DNA of 64,000 nt from Aquiflexum sp041749095 (GCF_041749095.1 NZ_JBGTCA010000429.1:7753-71752); one strand, 5' to 3'; shown: positions 1-9,263, counted from the stretch's first letter. The notes: generated by a model from the letters alone, not told the origin. Translations and numbers: made by a program.

Positions 1-244
1 TATGAAATAATTCAACCCCTAAAACAAAATCATTGAAGCGGGTCAAATATCCAAAACTCAAATTAGAATAGCTGTTTCTCATTGAGGTAAGACCTTTATC
101 CTCAAGCATTTGATTGAATTCCCTCAAATTTGCACCTGTTTTACCAAAAGTCATGTACATGGTAGTTCTGTTAGTCTTCTCAGACTGACCATGCAATGGA
201 ATAATACAGGATAAGGAAAATAGAATTAGAAGATAGGCCCTCAT
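1..244 (-). CDS. Secreted protein of unknown function, N-terminal part only
   Basis: The reading frame is open from an ATG at 244-242 to the left edge of the window, so about 81 residues are visible and the C-terminus is missing. It begins with a typical signal peptide: MRAYLLILFSLSC, then a hydrophobic stretch and a likely cleavage site after HGQ. The mature part alternates polar and aromatic residues (SFGYLTRFNDFVLGVELF), which could suit an outer-membrane beta-barrel, but this is a guess. An in-frame ATG at 301-299 would add 19 residues before the signal. I prefer 244 because the hydrophobic core then sits at the N-terminus. It lies just downstream of the hybrid kinase, same strand, 63 bases from that stop codon, so the two may be co-transcribed. 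Confidence 0.6.
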   Translation of the reverse strand, partial: MRAYLLILFSLSCIIPLHGQSEKTNRTTMYMTFGKTGANLREFNQMLEDKGLTSMRNSYSNLSFGYLTRFNDFVLGVELFH

Positions 245-307
245 GAAATTTAGTTTTCCCCCAAATTTATTATTAAAAGCGAGATTGAATCTAAGTTTCA
301 TTAAAAA

Positions 308-3300
308 TTATGGCTCCAGAATTTTCAGAATTTTGGCATAAAGATTATCGGGATTGAATGGCTTGGGTATATAATCATCCATTCCTACTTTTTCCAGTTG
401 TTCTTTGACTTCAATCAATGATGATGCCGTAAGGGCGATGATGGGAATTTTTTTCTTTTTTGGATCAGGAAAAGACCTTACAAATTCAGCTACCTGAAAA
501 CCATCCTTATCCGGCATTTGCAAATCAAGTAAAATCAGATTAAAATCCTGTTTTTCAAAAGCACTGATGGCTTCATTTCCATCATTAGCAATCACTACTT
601 TTCCTACTCCCCATTTATTGAGGAATTTTTTGATCATGATCTGATTGACCAGATTATCTTCCGCAACCAAAATACTGGTATTCTGAAGGGTTTTATATCC
701 ATCTGCATGGCTCTTTGGCGATAAGATATCACTGGACTTTGGTTTTTCAAAATTGATGGTGAAAGTAAACCTTGTTCCACCTTCAGGCCTGTTGTATGCT
801 TGGATTTTTGAACCAAAAAGCTCGACTAGTCTTTTGACTATAGCCAATCCAAGTCCTGTACCTCCATATTTTCTTGTAGTAGCGGCACTTGCTTGAGTGA
901 AAGCCTCAAAAACCAGATTGAGTTTTTCCTGAGGAATCCCTATGCCTGTATCTTCAAAATCAAATCTGATGGATATATAATCGTCATCTTCATTTTCATT
1001 GGTCAATCTGATTTTAACACTTCCCTGTTCTGTAAATTTGACCGCATTGGAAACAAGGTTATTGACAATCTGACCCAATCTTACAGGATCTCCGATCAGG
1101 TTTTTTGGCAAACTCGGATCGGACTCAAATAAAATTTCCAATGATTTTTCTCTTGCCTGATAAGAATAGGAATGCAGGATTCTGTTGAACACATTATTCA
1201 ACTCAAAACTCACCTTTTCCAATTCAACCTTTCCAGAATCAATCTTACTATAATCAAGAATATCATTGATCAATCCCAGAAGATTTTCAGCTGAAAATTG
1301 AAGCGTCCTTAAATTTTCCAATTGATCATGTCTAGGATTATCTTCTATCAGGAGATGGGCCATTCCAATCACTGCATTCATTGGAGTCCTGATCTCATGA
1401 CTCATGATGGATAAAAACTGGGATTTGATATTAGAAGCTTGCTCGGCTTTTTCTTTTGCCAGAAAAAGCTCTTTTTGCGCCTCCTTCAATTTCGTGATAT
1501 CCCTTGCAATACCCGTATAGTAGATGAGATTCCCTTCTTCGTCAGATACTAGTTTGCCGTTGGAACTAAATATCTTGTAGGATCCATCAAGGCTTCTGAG
1601 TTTGAATTCATGGTATTGTGTTTTTTGGAAGAAATCGGGTTCACTAAGACTCTTTTCAGCGAAAGCGGCCAAATCATCCTCATGGAGAAATTCAGTCAGC
1701 TTCTTACCTATTACCTTATCCGAGGGGTACCCCAAAAACTGTTTTACATTGGGAGATATATAAGTCATAGCCATGTCTGGAGCTAAAGAAAAGATGATTT
1801 CAGTGGATTCTTCGACCAATCTCCTGTATTTCTCCTCGTTCTTTTTCAAGTCTTCCTTGGCCTGATGTTCATCATTGATATCTCTCAATATCCCAAGCGC
1901 ATATTCTACTTCACCTCCGTAAATAATTGGTCTGACGGTAATTTCATATACCCGCTTCCTGAAAACGATGTGTTTTTGAACAATCTCATTTTTCAGTAAG
2001 GCCCTAGTGACAATCGGCTGAATTTCATTCAAATTTTTGGTATGAACTTCCGTAAGCGTTTTTCCTTCAAAATCCTCAGATGTCATTCCCCAATCTGCAA
2101 AGTTTGTCCCCTGTGCAACGATGTATCTTAGATCCCTATCAATTAAAAAAATACTTGTTCCAGGAATATTTGATGCCAAGACCCTATATCTTTCTTGACT
2201 TTTAAGTATCTCTTCCCTATCCTTTTTCCTTTCAGTAATATCCTGGATTATCCCTTCATGTGTCAATATTTTACCTTCTGAATCATATACCTCTCTGGTT
2301 CTATCTTCCACCCATCTAACTGACCCATCTAATTTTTGAATTCGGTATTCCCCGGAAAACGCCGGAATCCCATCTTCTGACTTTTTGGAGCTATGAAAGT
2401 TTAATAATCTTTTTACATCATCTGGATGAACCAGTTCCAGAATACTCGTTTTTGATTCTATCAGTTTGGTGGCGTTAAATCCAAACTGCCTGATGTTATC
2501 AGAAATATAAAGTATCCTAAAATTTTCATTTGGATCAACAGTAAAAAGAACAGCCGGACTATTTTCCACTATCATTTGGGCCTTTCTGGCCATTGCCTCC
2601 TGTCTGACCTGAAGGGTAAGATTTCTAATGACAAAAGAATATCCGATTTTATCCTGATCATCATTGAGGAAATATTGAACAGAAACCTCATGAAGTTCCA
2701 CCTCTCCTGACCGTGACCTGAGTTCCATCTGTTCTCTAAAACTCTCTTCGGGGCCGAGTGATTTTAGGGATTCCTCAATTCGATTTCCACCTGGAATAAG
2801 AAATTCAAATAAGTCTGTGATTTTGCCCTCGAATTTATCATTTTCGTTTATTTCACATTCTTTAAGCCCTGCTTTATTAATATAAATAATGTTAAACGCA
2901 TCGTCTGTTACATAAATCGGGTCGTTGACCTGTGCCAAAATTTGGGACTGAAGTTTAAGGTAGTTTTCAGCATCTCTTTTATGTGTGATATCTGTGCAAT
3001 ATCCAAAGACTTCAACTTCATCGCTTTCTGTAGATTTCCTGACCTGAATACTGTAGTTGATATACTTTTCTTTATTCTCATTGGCAATGATAGAAAATGT
3101 ACCTGTAGAAGAGCTTAGTCCTTCGATGGCCTCTTGAAAGTTTTGCAAAAAATCAATCCTATCTTTTTTGGAAATCTTGGTGATAAACTGAGTAAAGGTA
3201 GCAGATTCAACTTCATCCTGTATTTCAAAAATCCGCTTTAAACCATTGGAAAAAAAGATTCTTTTTTTGGAATTACTGTATCTCCATGAACCTGATTTGG

Positions 3301-4636
3301 CTAAAATCTCTGTAGAGGCCAGTAACTTCTTATTTCTATCTAAACTTCTCTTTATTGCCCTATTAATAAAACTACCCGCATAAATATCACCTAGTTGCCT
3401 AAGAACATATTCATCTTTTTCATGCCATGCTCTTTTTTCCCTGACTGCATCCAGTCCAAAAAAACCTATCAATCTGTTTTCTGAAAAAATAGGAATCAGC
3501 ACAAAAGATTTTATCCCCTGTTGTTGATAGACTTCTCTTTCTTTGGCAAACTTCTCAGGCATAAGGTCCACATCAGGCACAACTAATATATCCCCTCTGG
3601 TCAAACTCTCGATGGTAAGGTCATCTTCCTTAAATGGAATGTTTTTTAAATGCAATATTTGGGATTCAATACCCTCTCCGGACCATTCATAAACATTCTC
3701 AATTTCATGAAGACCCTGATGCACAAGAAAAATATATGCTCGATCCGCTTTTTCAAACTCACCCAGCATTTTAAGAGATATCCTGAAAATATTATCAATT
3801 TCGTCAAAATCTGCGTTAACAAATTTTGCGGAAATTCTGTTGATCAGGTTTTCAAGTTCATATCTTTTTTGGAGAGATTTCTTAGCCCGGTAATATTCGG
3901 TATTGTCATGGGCACTGAATAGGATGCCTTCTACCAAAGGATCGTTCAAAAGATTTTTACAATGACTTTCAATCAGTATTCTTTCTTGATTAGGAAGATT
4001 GATCCAAAATCCTATTTTTATTTTTCTTTTTGATTTAAATACCTTTTCAAGATCTCCATTCTCAATTGTAATTATACCTTTTTTGATGAAATGATGGTAG
4101 GTTTTCCCAATTACCTCGCTGGGTCTGACCCCTAGCTTTTCGATAATAGCTGAACTTATAAATTTAAAATCTCCGTCTTTCCCAACAATTGCCAACATAT
4201 CATGACTATGCTGAAGAATGCTGTCCACCAAATGTAAATCACGCAATCTTTTTATAGGCAGGTCCCTACTGATATTCTCTTTGAAAAGCGTTTCCAGAAA
4301 TGGGACGAACCTAGTGATTTTTCCAATACAGATTAATTTCTCCTTCTCATTGGGAAAGGCAATAAAGTTCCACTGATATTTTAATTTCCCTCCATTGACA
4401 TGTTCCAGCTCAGAAAAAATTTCAGATTTGGGTAAAGACCCGTTTTTGAAATATGATTCTAACAATTTATGGGATTGTGTCTCCCTGATTACTTCTTTCC
4501 AATGTGTCGGTATCTTGATAAAATTGACCCCGAGGTACTGATTAATAAAGTCTATACCCTCCTTGGTAAGAACCAAAACAGGGTCTTTTAATTGATCAAA
4601 AAAAGAAACCAAATTAAAATTCTCTTCGCTACTCAT
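308..4636 (-). CDS. Cytoplasmic multi-PAS/GAF hybrid sensor histidine kinase
   Basis: A 1442-residue hybrid kinase with no obvious membrane segment, so it probably senses an intracellular signal. Approximate order: a PAS domain near 130-250, a GAF domain near 265-425, then about five further PAS/PAC units to about 1060. The dimerisation/phosphoacceptor domain follows with His1080 in MSHEIRTPMN. Next is the HATPase domain, with an N box (NNLVSNAVKFT) and G boxes (DTGIGIP, GGTGLGL). The C-terminal receiver domain has an acidic pair in VAEDN, the phosphoacceptor Asp1371 in LLDLQMP, and the conserved Lys in PKPF. Phosphotransfer from His1080 to Asp1371 is expected from the family. No separate response regulator or DNA-binding output lies next to it, so an unlinked phosphotransfer partner is likely. 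The ligand cannot be read from sequence. Confidence 0.95.
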   Translation of the reverse strand: MSSEENFNLVSFFDQLKDPVLVLTKEGIDFINQYLGVNFIKIPTHWKEVIRETQSHKLLESYFKNGSLPKSEIFSELEHVNGGKLKYQWNFIAFPNEKEKLICIGKITRFVPFLETLFKENISRDLPIKRLRDLHLVDSILQHSHDMLAIVGKDGDFKFISSAIIEKLGVRPSEVIGKTYHHFIKKGIITIENGDLEKVFKSKRKIKIGFWINLPNQERILIESHCKNLLNDPLVEGILFSAHDNTEYYRAKKSLQKRYELENLINRISAKFVNADFDEIDNIFRISLKMLGEFEKADRAYIFLVHQGLHEIENVYEWSGEGIESQILHLKNIPFKEDDLTIESLTRGDILVVPDVDLMPEKFAKEREVYQQQGIKSFVLIPIFSENRLIGFFGLDAVREKRAWHEKDEYVLRQLGDIYAGSFINRAIKRSLDRNKKLLASTEILAKSGSWRYSNSKKRIFFSNGLKRIFEIQDEVESATFTQFITKISKKDRIDFLQNFQEAIEGLSSSTGTFSIIANENKEKYINYSIQVRKSTESDEVEVFGYCTDITHKRDAENYLKLQSQILAQVNDPIYVTDDAFNIIYINKAGLKECEINENDKFEGKITDLFEFLIPGGNRIEESLKSLGPEESFREQMELRSRSGEVELHEVSVQYFLNDDQDKIGYSFVIRNLTLQVRQEAMARKAQMIVENSPAVLFTVDPNENFRILYISDNIRQFGFNATKLIESKTSILELVHPDDVKRLLNFHSSKKSEDGIPAFSGEYRIQKLDGSVRWVEDRTREVYDSEGKILTHEGIIQDITERKKDREEILKSQERYRVLASNIPGTSIFLIDRDLRYIVAQGTNFADWGMTSEDFEGKTLTEVHTKNLNEIQPIVTRALLKNEIVQKHIVFRKRVYEITVRPIIYGGEVEYALGILRDINDEHQAKEDLKKNEEKYRRLVEESTEIIFSLAPDMAMTYISPNVKQFLGYPSDKVIGKKLTEFLHEDDLAAFAEKSLSEPDFFQKTQYHEFKLRSLDGSYKIFSSNGKLVSDEEGNLIYYTGIARDITKLKEAQKELFLAKEKAEQASNIKSQFLSIMSHEIRTPMNAVIGMAHLLIEDNPRHDQLENLRTLQFSAENLLGLINDILDYSKIDSGKVELEKVSFELNNVFNRILHSYSYQAREKSLEILFESDPSLPKNLIGDPVRLGQIVNNLVSNAVKFTEQGSVKIRLTNENEDDDYISIRFDFEDTGIGIPQEKLNLVFEAFTQASAATTRKYGGTGLGLAIVKRLVELFGSKIQAYNRPEGGTRFTFTINFEKPKSSDILSPKSHADGYKTLQNTSILVAEDNLVNQIMIKKFLNKWGVGKVVIANDGNEAISAFEKQDFNLILLDLQMPDKDGFQVAEFVRSFPDPKKKKIPIIALTASSLIEVKEQLEKVGMDDYIPKPFNPDNLYAKILKILEP

Positions 4637-4758
4637 AACCGGTAGTTAAAAACTATGATGCAATTTATTCCTGCATCTTCTATCTTGGGCGATAATTTTA
4701 GACAATATACCATTAATCAAACCAAATTATAATCAAATTAATAACAAAATCAATCAAC

Positions 4759-6433
4759 ATGATTAAATTTAAATTTTATCTGGTTTTTCTTTTATTGGCC
4801 ACCCACACAGTCATCGGCCAATCTGATGGAGAAAAAATTAAACCTATTTCTTGGAAGGATATTCCACAGTGGCGATCGATCAATACAAGTAGTACAAAAC
4901 TATCAGCAGATGGGAATTGGCTCGTATTCGCCATGTTACCTGTGGAAGGTGATGGTGAAATTTTTATCCAAAAAGCGGCAGAACCAGAATAAAAAAAAAA
5001 TCATTCTTTATCGGATCAACTACTTCCCCAAGCATTTCATTTTCTGAAGACAGCAGATGGCTTGCCTTCAAAGAATATCCCAAAGATGCTGCAAAAAAAG
5101 CAAGTTCAAAAAATGGAGGTAAAGATTTGAAGGACAAACTCATCTTTCTTGACCTTAACAATGATTTTAAAAAAACTGAAATTGAAAATGCATCCAGTTT
5201 TGCTTTCAATGGTAAGACCTCAACACATCTTGCTGTTAATTTAGGTAAAGAGGGTTCTAATGGGGATGCAAAAGGGATTAACTTAAGCAAACCTGTTTTT
5301 ATTCGAAAGTATGGGGAGAAATCCAAGAAAAGTGGGATTGTCAAAATTAATCCGGCAAAATCCGGTTTAGCTGCAGGACCGGAACCTTTAATTTGGGAAG
5401 ATGTCAATATCAATAGACTTATGAAGGCAAAAAATGCCGAGGTATATTTGTTCAGCAAAGAGAAATTCAATGAGCCTACAGATTTTTTCCTCACCGATGG
5501 CGCACTTAATAATCCAGTAAAAATTACTGAAAATGCACCTGATGCTTCCAAATACATTTGGTCGTCTGGAGTCAGATTGGTTGATTATATATCAGATAAA
5601 GGGGATTCATTACAGGCAGCATTATTCCTTCCTTCTAATTATTTGGAGGGAAAAGAATATCCTACCATTATTTATTATTATGAAAAGCTATCCCAAACTT
5701 TGCATAATTACTCAAATCCCGGATTTAGTGGTACAGGATGGAATCCTAATGTTTACACAAGCAATGGCTACGCAGTTTTGATTCCTGACATTGTGTATCA
5801 AATGGATGACCCTGGAATGTCCGCGGTGTGGTGTGTCATTCCTGCTGTAAAAGAAGCAATCAAAACAGGGATAATTGACCCTAAAAATATGGGGCTCCAT
5901 GGACATTCATGGGGAGGTTATCAAACTTCCTTTCTGATTACCCAAACAGATATGTTCAAAGCCGCGGCCGCAGGTGCTCCATTGACCAATATGATCTCTA
6001 TGTATGACCTGATTTATTGGAATTCAGGTGGTGGAAATATGTCCATATTTGAAGCCTCCCAAGGTAGGTTTAGTGGTGCTCCGTGGGAAAACTGGGATTC
6101 ATACCAAAGAAACTCTCCGGTGTATCATGTCAAAAATGTAAAAACCCCTTTACTATTGCTCCACAATAACAAAGACGGTGCTGTAGATTTTACCTAAGGG
6201 ATAGAATATTACAATGCTTTGAGAAGATTGAAAAAACCTGTCATTATGGTTCAATATAAAGGAGAAAACTATGGACTTTCCAAGCTCGAAAACAGAAAAG
6301 ACTACAGTGTCCGGATGATGGAGTTTTTTGATCATCAGTAAAAGGTGAAAATGCTCCTGATTGGATAGTGTCAGGAGTAGAAAAATTAAAACTTGATGAA
6401 CACCTTGAAAACAGGGTTTTTGATTCAAATTAA
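4759..6433 (+). pseudogene. Decayed S9 (prolyl oligopeptidase family) secreted peptidase
   Basis: This is a remnant of a secreted serine peptidase of the S9 type with a beta-propeller. The N-terminal piece (4759-4992) has a signal peptide and the family-like segment SWKDIPQWRS. After the stop at 4990 the homology resumes in another frame (from about 4998, FIGSTTSPSISFSED). Between about 5260 and 5290 most of the propeller seems deleted: the gene is about 1.7 kb, against the roughly 2.8 kb I expect for this type. The hydrolase domain keeps the nucleophile motif GHSWGGYQ (Ser codon 5907) and the Asp in NNKDGAVDF (6174). A TAA at 6195 interrupts FTxGIEYY. The catalytic-His position in GENHGL reads TAT (Tyr) at 6270. 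A further frameshift near 6341 puts the tail APDWIVSGVEKLKL in another frame, ending at 6433. At least four lesions make a functional product very unlikely. Confidence 0.9.
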
Positions 6434-6508
6434 AATAATGATGATATAAAAAATCAACTATTCTTTAATTATATCAGTATAAAATTGAACAAATAAGCAA
6501 TCAAAATT

Positions 6509-6537
6509 AAAAAATACCCTCTATTGGGTATTTTTTT
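6509..6537 (+). terminator. Rho-independent terminator after the S9 pseudogene
   Basis: AAAATACCC (6511-6519) pairs with GGGTATTTT (6526-6534) around a short loop and runs into a T tract ending at 6537. The A-rich 5' side means it could work in both directions. It follows the end of the pseudogene by about 80 bases. Confidence 0.65.
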
Positions 6538-6539
6538 AA

Positions 6540-6658
6540 GTAATCTAATTAAGTACATTTGAATACTTTGTAGAGTTTCTCTACATAAGTGTTTAAGTTC
6601 AAATAAGGGTTAGTCCCAACAATTAAAGGTCTCTGCTCCTTGCAGAGACTTTTTTTTA
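6540..6658 (+). ncRNA. Candidate small RNA ending in a strong terminator
   Basis: Between the terminator at 6509-6537 and the one at 6629-6658 lies about 90 bases with no coding frame. It contains a compact hairpin, TGTAGAG (6569-6575) with CTCTACA (6579-6585) around a 3-base loop. It ends in a second intrinsic terminator. Two successive plus-strand terminators with no gene between them suggest a short independent transcript. No promoter was firmly identified and no known RNA family was recognised, so this is inference from structure alone. It could instead be leftover 3' sequence of the decayed gene. Confidence 0.3.
6629..6658 (+). terminator. Strong intrinsic terminator
   Basis: GTCTCTGC (6629-6636) and GCAGAGAC (6642-6649) form a perfect 8-bp stem with a 5-base loop. 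Nine T residues follow (6650-6658). It points on the plus strand and does not end any recognised intact gene. Confidence 0.8.
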
Positions 6659-6663
6659 TTAAA

Positions 6664-6688
6664 AAAGGCCTGCATTTCGGCAGGCCTC
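6664..6688 (-). terminator. Intrinsic terminator of the small lipoprotein gene
   Basis: AGGCCTGC (6666-6673) and GCAGGCCT (6680-6687) form an 8-bp stem with a 6-base loop. On the minus strand it is followed by a T tract, complementary to the A run at 6658-6666. It lies just after the stop of the minus-strand gene ending at 6705. Confidence 0.8.
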
Positions 6689-6704
6689 TTATTTTTCTTA
6701 CTTT

Positions 6705-6899
6705 TTAATTTGAGGGAGTTTCCTCTACCTCTATTGAAGTCGAATCAACTTCGATTTCAATCACTTCTACTTCTTCTACTTCTGGAGCACTTTCCTCTAC
6801 AGGAATTAATTCCGCTTCAGATTCTTCGGAAGTTTTGTTGCCGCAAGATGCCAATAGGGCTGTAGCAGCAAACATCATCGCAAGGATGGTATTTTTCAT
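6705..6899 (-). CDS. Small acidic lipoprotein of unknown function
   Basis: A 64-residue protein with a lipoprotein signal (MKNTILAMMFAATALLASCG), so Cys19 should be lipidated and the rest should face the periplasm or the cell surface. The mature part is almost entirely Glu, Val, Ser and Thr, with repeated EVEEVEVIEIEVD-like runs, and has no recognisable fold. The start ATG at 6899 puts the signal at the very N-terminus. It is monocistronic with its own terminator. Small acidic lipoproteins of this style are common in Bacteroidota and usually have no assigned role. The clean signal peptide and terminator argue that it is a real gene. Confidence 0.7.
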   Translation of the reverse strand: MKNTILAMMFAATALLASCGNKTSEESEAELIPVEESAPEVEEVEVIEIEVDSTSIEVEETPSN

Positions 6900-7062
6900 A
6901 AATGATGATTGTTTAAAGTCCTCACCGGACGGGTACTTATGTATAAAATCTATGCCAGTTTTTAATTTTAAATGGTATTCCTGAATATTTATTTTTCAAA
7001 TTTTGTTACTTCAAAGTCCCTTTGATTCAATCGGTTAATAAATTTTAAATAACAGGATTGTA

Positions 7063-7260
7063 TTAAATCCATCCACCTCCCAAAGCTTGGTATAATTTTA
7101 AATTGGTTTGTAATTTTTTAATCTTTAGTTCAAATAGTTCTATCTTGGCAAATAAAGCCCTACTTTGAGCATTTAAAACCTCAAGATAATTGGTATAACG
7201 TACAGTAAACATGATATTGAAGTTACCCTTTTTCTTTTCAAAGGATTGACTGATTTATTT
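7063..7260 (-). pseudogene. C-terminal relic of a TolC-type outer-membrane efflux factor
   Basis: On the minus strand, the frame ending at the TAA at 7065-7063 reads YTNYLEVLNAQSRALFAKI and ends in LKLYQALGGGWI. This is the usual C-terminal signature of RND-type outer-membrane factors (a YLEVL-xAQ helix and a terminal YxALGGGW). An in-frame stop lies upstream near 7250, no start is available, and the other roughly 400 residues of the family are absent. The stretch 6900-7326 otherwise holds no gene. It is best read as the tail of a deleted efflux operon. No inner-membrane pump or adaptor gene survives beside it. Confidence 0.8.
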
Positions 7261-7326
7261 TGTGATCTGACCATGTTCTTAATCAAAAGAGTTTGAAGAG
7301 AAGAAGACTGAGGCTAATTTTAACAA

Positions 7327-8250
7327 ATGAATAAAGACCTAAGAATTGTATATATGGGAACTCCGGATTTTGCAGTTCCTTCTTTGGAGGTATTGGTGAC
7401 AGAAGGCTGGAATGTGGTTGCTGTGATTACTGCACCTGACAGACCCAAAGGAAGAGGACAAAAACTTATCCCCTCGTCTGTCAAGGAAGCAGCTCTCAGG
7501 TATCAAATTCCGGTGCTACAACCCACCAATCTTAAATCGGAAGACTTTTGGGAAGAACTCAAAGGATACAGTGCGGATATTCAAGTGGTAGTAGCTTTCA
7601 GGATGTTGCCCGAAGTAGTCTGGAATATGCCGCCTCTTGGAACTTTTAATCTCCACGCCTCTCTATTACCCAATTATAGAGGTGCAGCACCTATCAATTG
7701 GGCCATAATCAATGGCGAAATCGAAACTGGAGCTACTACCTTTTTTCTCAAGCACGAAATAGACACAGGAAGTATTATTTTTCAAGAAAGGGAACCCATT
7801 TATCCTGAGGACAATGTGGGCACTCTTTATGAACGGTTGATGCAAAAGGGTGCAAGATTGGTTTTGAAGACTATTGAAGCTGTGGCTTCAGGAAATATCA
7901 CTTCAAAACCACAAGAAGAATTTCCAAATCTCAGGCATGCCCCTAAAATTTTCAAAGAAACTTGTGAAATCGACTGGAATAAGTCTGCTGAGGAAATACA
8001 TAATCTTGTCAGAGGGCTTTCCCCTTATCCAACTGCCTGGACCATATTTCAGGGAAAAATTTGCAAAATCTATAAAACAGAAGTCTTAAATAAGGACCAA
8101 TCAAACCTAGAGTCAGGAGAGTTCCTTTCTGATGGTAAGACAAATCTAATTTTTCAAACAGGTAAAGGCAATCTTAAAATCCTTGAATTACAATTAGAAG
8201 GCAAAAAGCGAATGGGGATAGAAGAATTTTTAAGAGGCAATAAAGTTTGA
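7327..8250 (+). CDS. fmt: Methionyl-tRNA formyltransferase
   Basis: A 307-residue protein of normal length for Fmt, which formylates initiator Met-tRNA from 10-formyl-tetrahydrofolate in the cytoplasm. The N-terminal formyltransferase domain begins with MGTPDFAVPSLEVL. It contains the substrate/catalytic segment NLHASLLPNYRGAAPINWAI with the Asn-His-Asp type site, and TGATTFFLKHEIDTG. The C-terminal OB-like tRNA-binding domain covers about residues 205-307 (GLSPYPTAWT). The ATG at 7327 gives the expected N-terminus. It stands alone, with no def gene next to it. It ends 81 bases before the Xre antitoxin gene on the same strand. Confidence 0.96.
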   Translation: MNKDLRIVYMGTPDFAVPSLEVLVTEGWNVVAVITAPDRPKGRGQKLIPSSVKEAALRYQIPVLQPTNLKSEDFWEELKGYSADIQVVVAFRMLPEVVWNMPPLGTFNLHASLLPNYRGAAPINWAIINGEIETGATTFFLKHEIDTGSIIFQEREPIYPEDNVGTLYERLMQKGARLVLKTIEAVASGNITSKPQEEFPNLRHAPKIFKETCEIDWNKSAEEIHNLVRGLSPYPTAWTIFQGKICKIYKTEVLNKDQSNLESGEFLSDGKTNLIFQTGKGNLKILELQLEGKKRMGIEEFLRGNKV

Positions 8251-8331
8251 ACTTTCCAAAGGGGAAATTGCTGATTAGGTAAAAAAAAAATGATTATGAT
8301 ATAAAATAAGTCATAAAAGAATTTTAAAATC

Positions 8332-8802
8332 ATGACAATTGTCGTAAATTTATTGACAACTAATCAATCAGAGAAAATGGACAATCTATTGAGTGATTTT
8401 GAATCCCCTTACAATACCACAGCCCCAAGACTTACCCAGAAATTGATCATCAAAAGCAGGGATGGTATTTCTTTTGGAGAGTTTGAGTATTTTTTGGACA
8501 GGAGCCCGATTCATCTTGAAGAATGGGCATATTTACTCCATTTATCAGACCGGACGCTTCAACGATACAAAAAAGACAATAAGTCCTTCGAATCCATTCA
8601 TTCAGAAAGAATTTTAGATTTATTTATGCTTTTTAAATTTGGCGAGGATGTGTTTGGTGATAAAAGCACTTTTAAATCATGGCTTCATGACCAAAGTATC
8701 CCTTTAGGTAATGCCACTCCATTTTCACTATTGGACACTTCATTTGGAATTGTGTTGGTTAAAGAAGAATTAGGCAGAATCCAACATGGCATTTTTGCAT
8801 GA
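8332..8802 (+). CDS. Xre/MbcA/ParS-type antitoxin of a RES toxin pair
   Basis: A 156-residue protein resembling the antitoxins that pair with RES-domain toxins. An N-terminal helix-turn-helix-like segment (about residues 50-90, EEWAYLLHLSDRTLQRYKK) is followed by the Xre-MbcA-ParS C-terminal region. That region has the characteristic RILDLFMLFKFGEDVFGD and a run of type WLHDQSIPLGNATPFSLLDT. The stop overlaps the start of the next gene by four bases (ATGA), as usual for this pair. Such antitoxins bind the toxin through the C-terminal region and repress their own promoter. The chosen start is 8332. An in-frame ATG at 8377 (MDNLLSDF) is also possible and would give 141 residues. Confidence 0.9.
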   Translation: MTIVVNLLTTNQSEKMDNLLSDFESPYNTTAPRLTQKLIIKSRDGISFGEFEYFLDRSPIHLEEWAYLLHLSDRTLQRYKKDNKSFESIHSERILDLFMLFKFGEDVFGDKSTFKSWLHDQSIPLGNATPFSLLDTSFGIVLVKEELGRIQHGIFA

Positions 8803-9263
8803 TTGTTTTCAGGTTGTCTAGCAATAGATATGCTAATGACCTTAGCGGAAAAGGGGCAGAACTTTATGGGGGGAGATGGAATAGCATAGGGACTCCTATT
8901 ATTTACACTGCCTCTTCAAGGGCCTTGGCCATGGCTGAAGTAGCTGTACACCTGCATATACAAAAAATCCCTAAGGATATGATGATGGTAGAGTTATACC
9001 TTCCAGCGGATTCAATTACTTCCTTACCTTTTCAAGAATTGAAAAATAATTGGGAAATGTTTCCCTACTCCATTCAAACCCAGCAATTTGGTGATGACTT
9101 TATCAAAGAAAATAGGTTTTTGGGACTTAAGGTGCCCTCTGCTGTTGTGAATGGGGATTTTAACTTTTTGATCAATCCAAGACATGTTGAAATACAAAAA
9201 ATTAAAGTGGTCAATTTTTCACCTTTCAGATTTGATTCCAGAATTTTTTTAAAACAAGGATGA
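8799..9263 (+). CDS. RES-domain toxin
   Basis: A 154-residue RES-domain protein. The hallmark N-terminal block is present: FRLSSNRYANDLSGKGAELY, GGRWN, then IIYTASSRALAMAEVAVHL. It carries the conserved Arg, Glu and Ser positions that name the family. Characterised RES toxins degrade NAD+ and have an ADP-ribosyltransferase-like fold, so cytoplasmic NAD+ depletion is the expected activity if it is free of antitoxin. It overlaps the antitoxin gene by four bases, so the pair is translationally coupled. Length is normal and there are no lesions, so it looks intact. Codon use does not differ visibly from its neighbours. Confidence 0.92.
   Translation: MIVFRLSSNRYANDLSGKGAELYGGRWNSIGTPIIYTASSRALAMAEVAVHLHIQKIPKDMMMVELYLPADSITSLPFQELKNNWEMFPYSIQTQQFGDDFIKENRFLGLKVPSAVVNGDFNFLINPRHVEIQKIKVVNFSPFRFDSRIFLKQG

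Noticed and set aside
4980..5010. Programmed frameshifting at the A-run in the S9 gene
   Set aside because: The stop lies before the A-run, and the gene also has a deletion, another stop, a lost catalytic His and a second frame change.
4964..5557. Long minus-strand frame inside the S9 pseudogene
   Set aside because: It is antisense to the recognisable peptidase, has no family features and no own promoter or neighbour gene.
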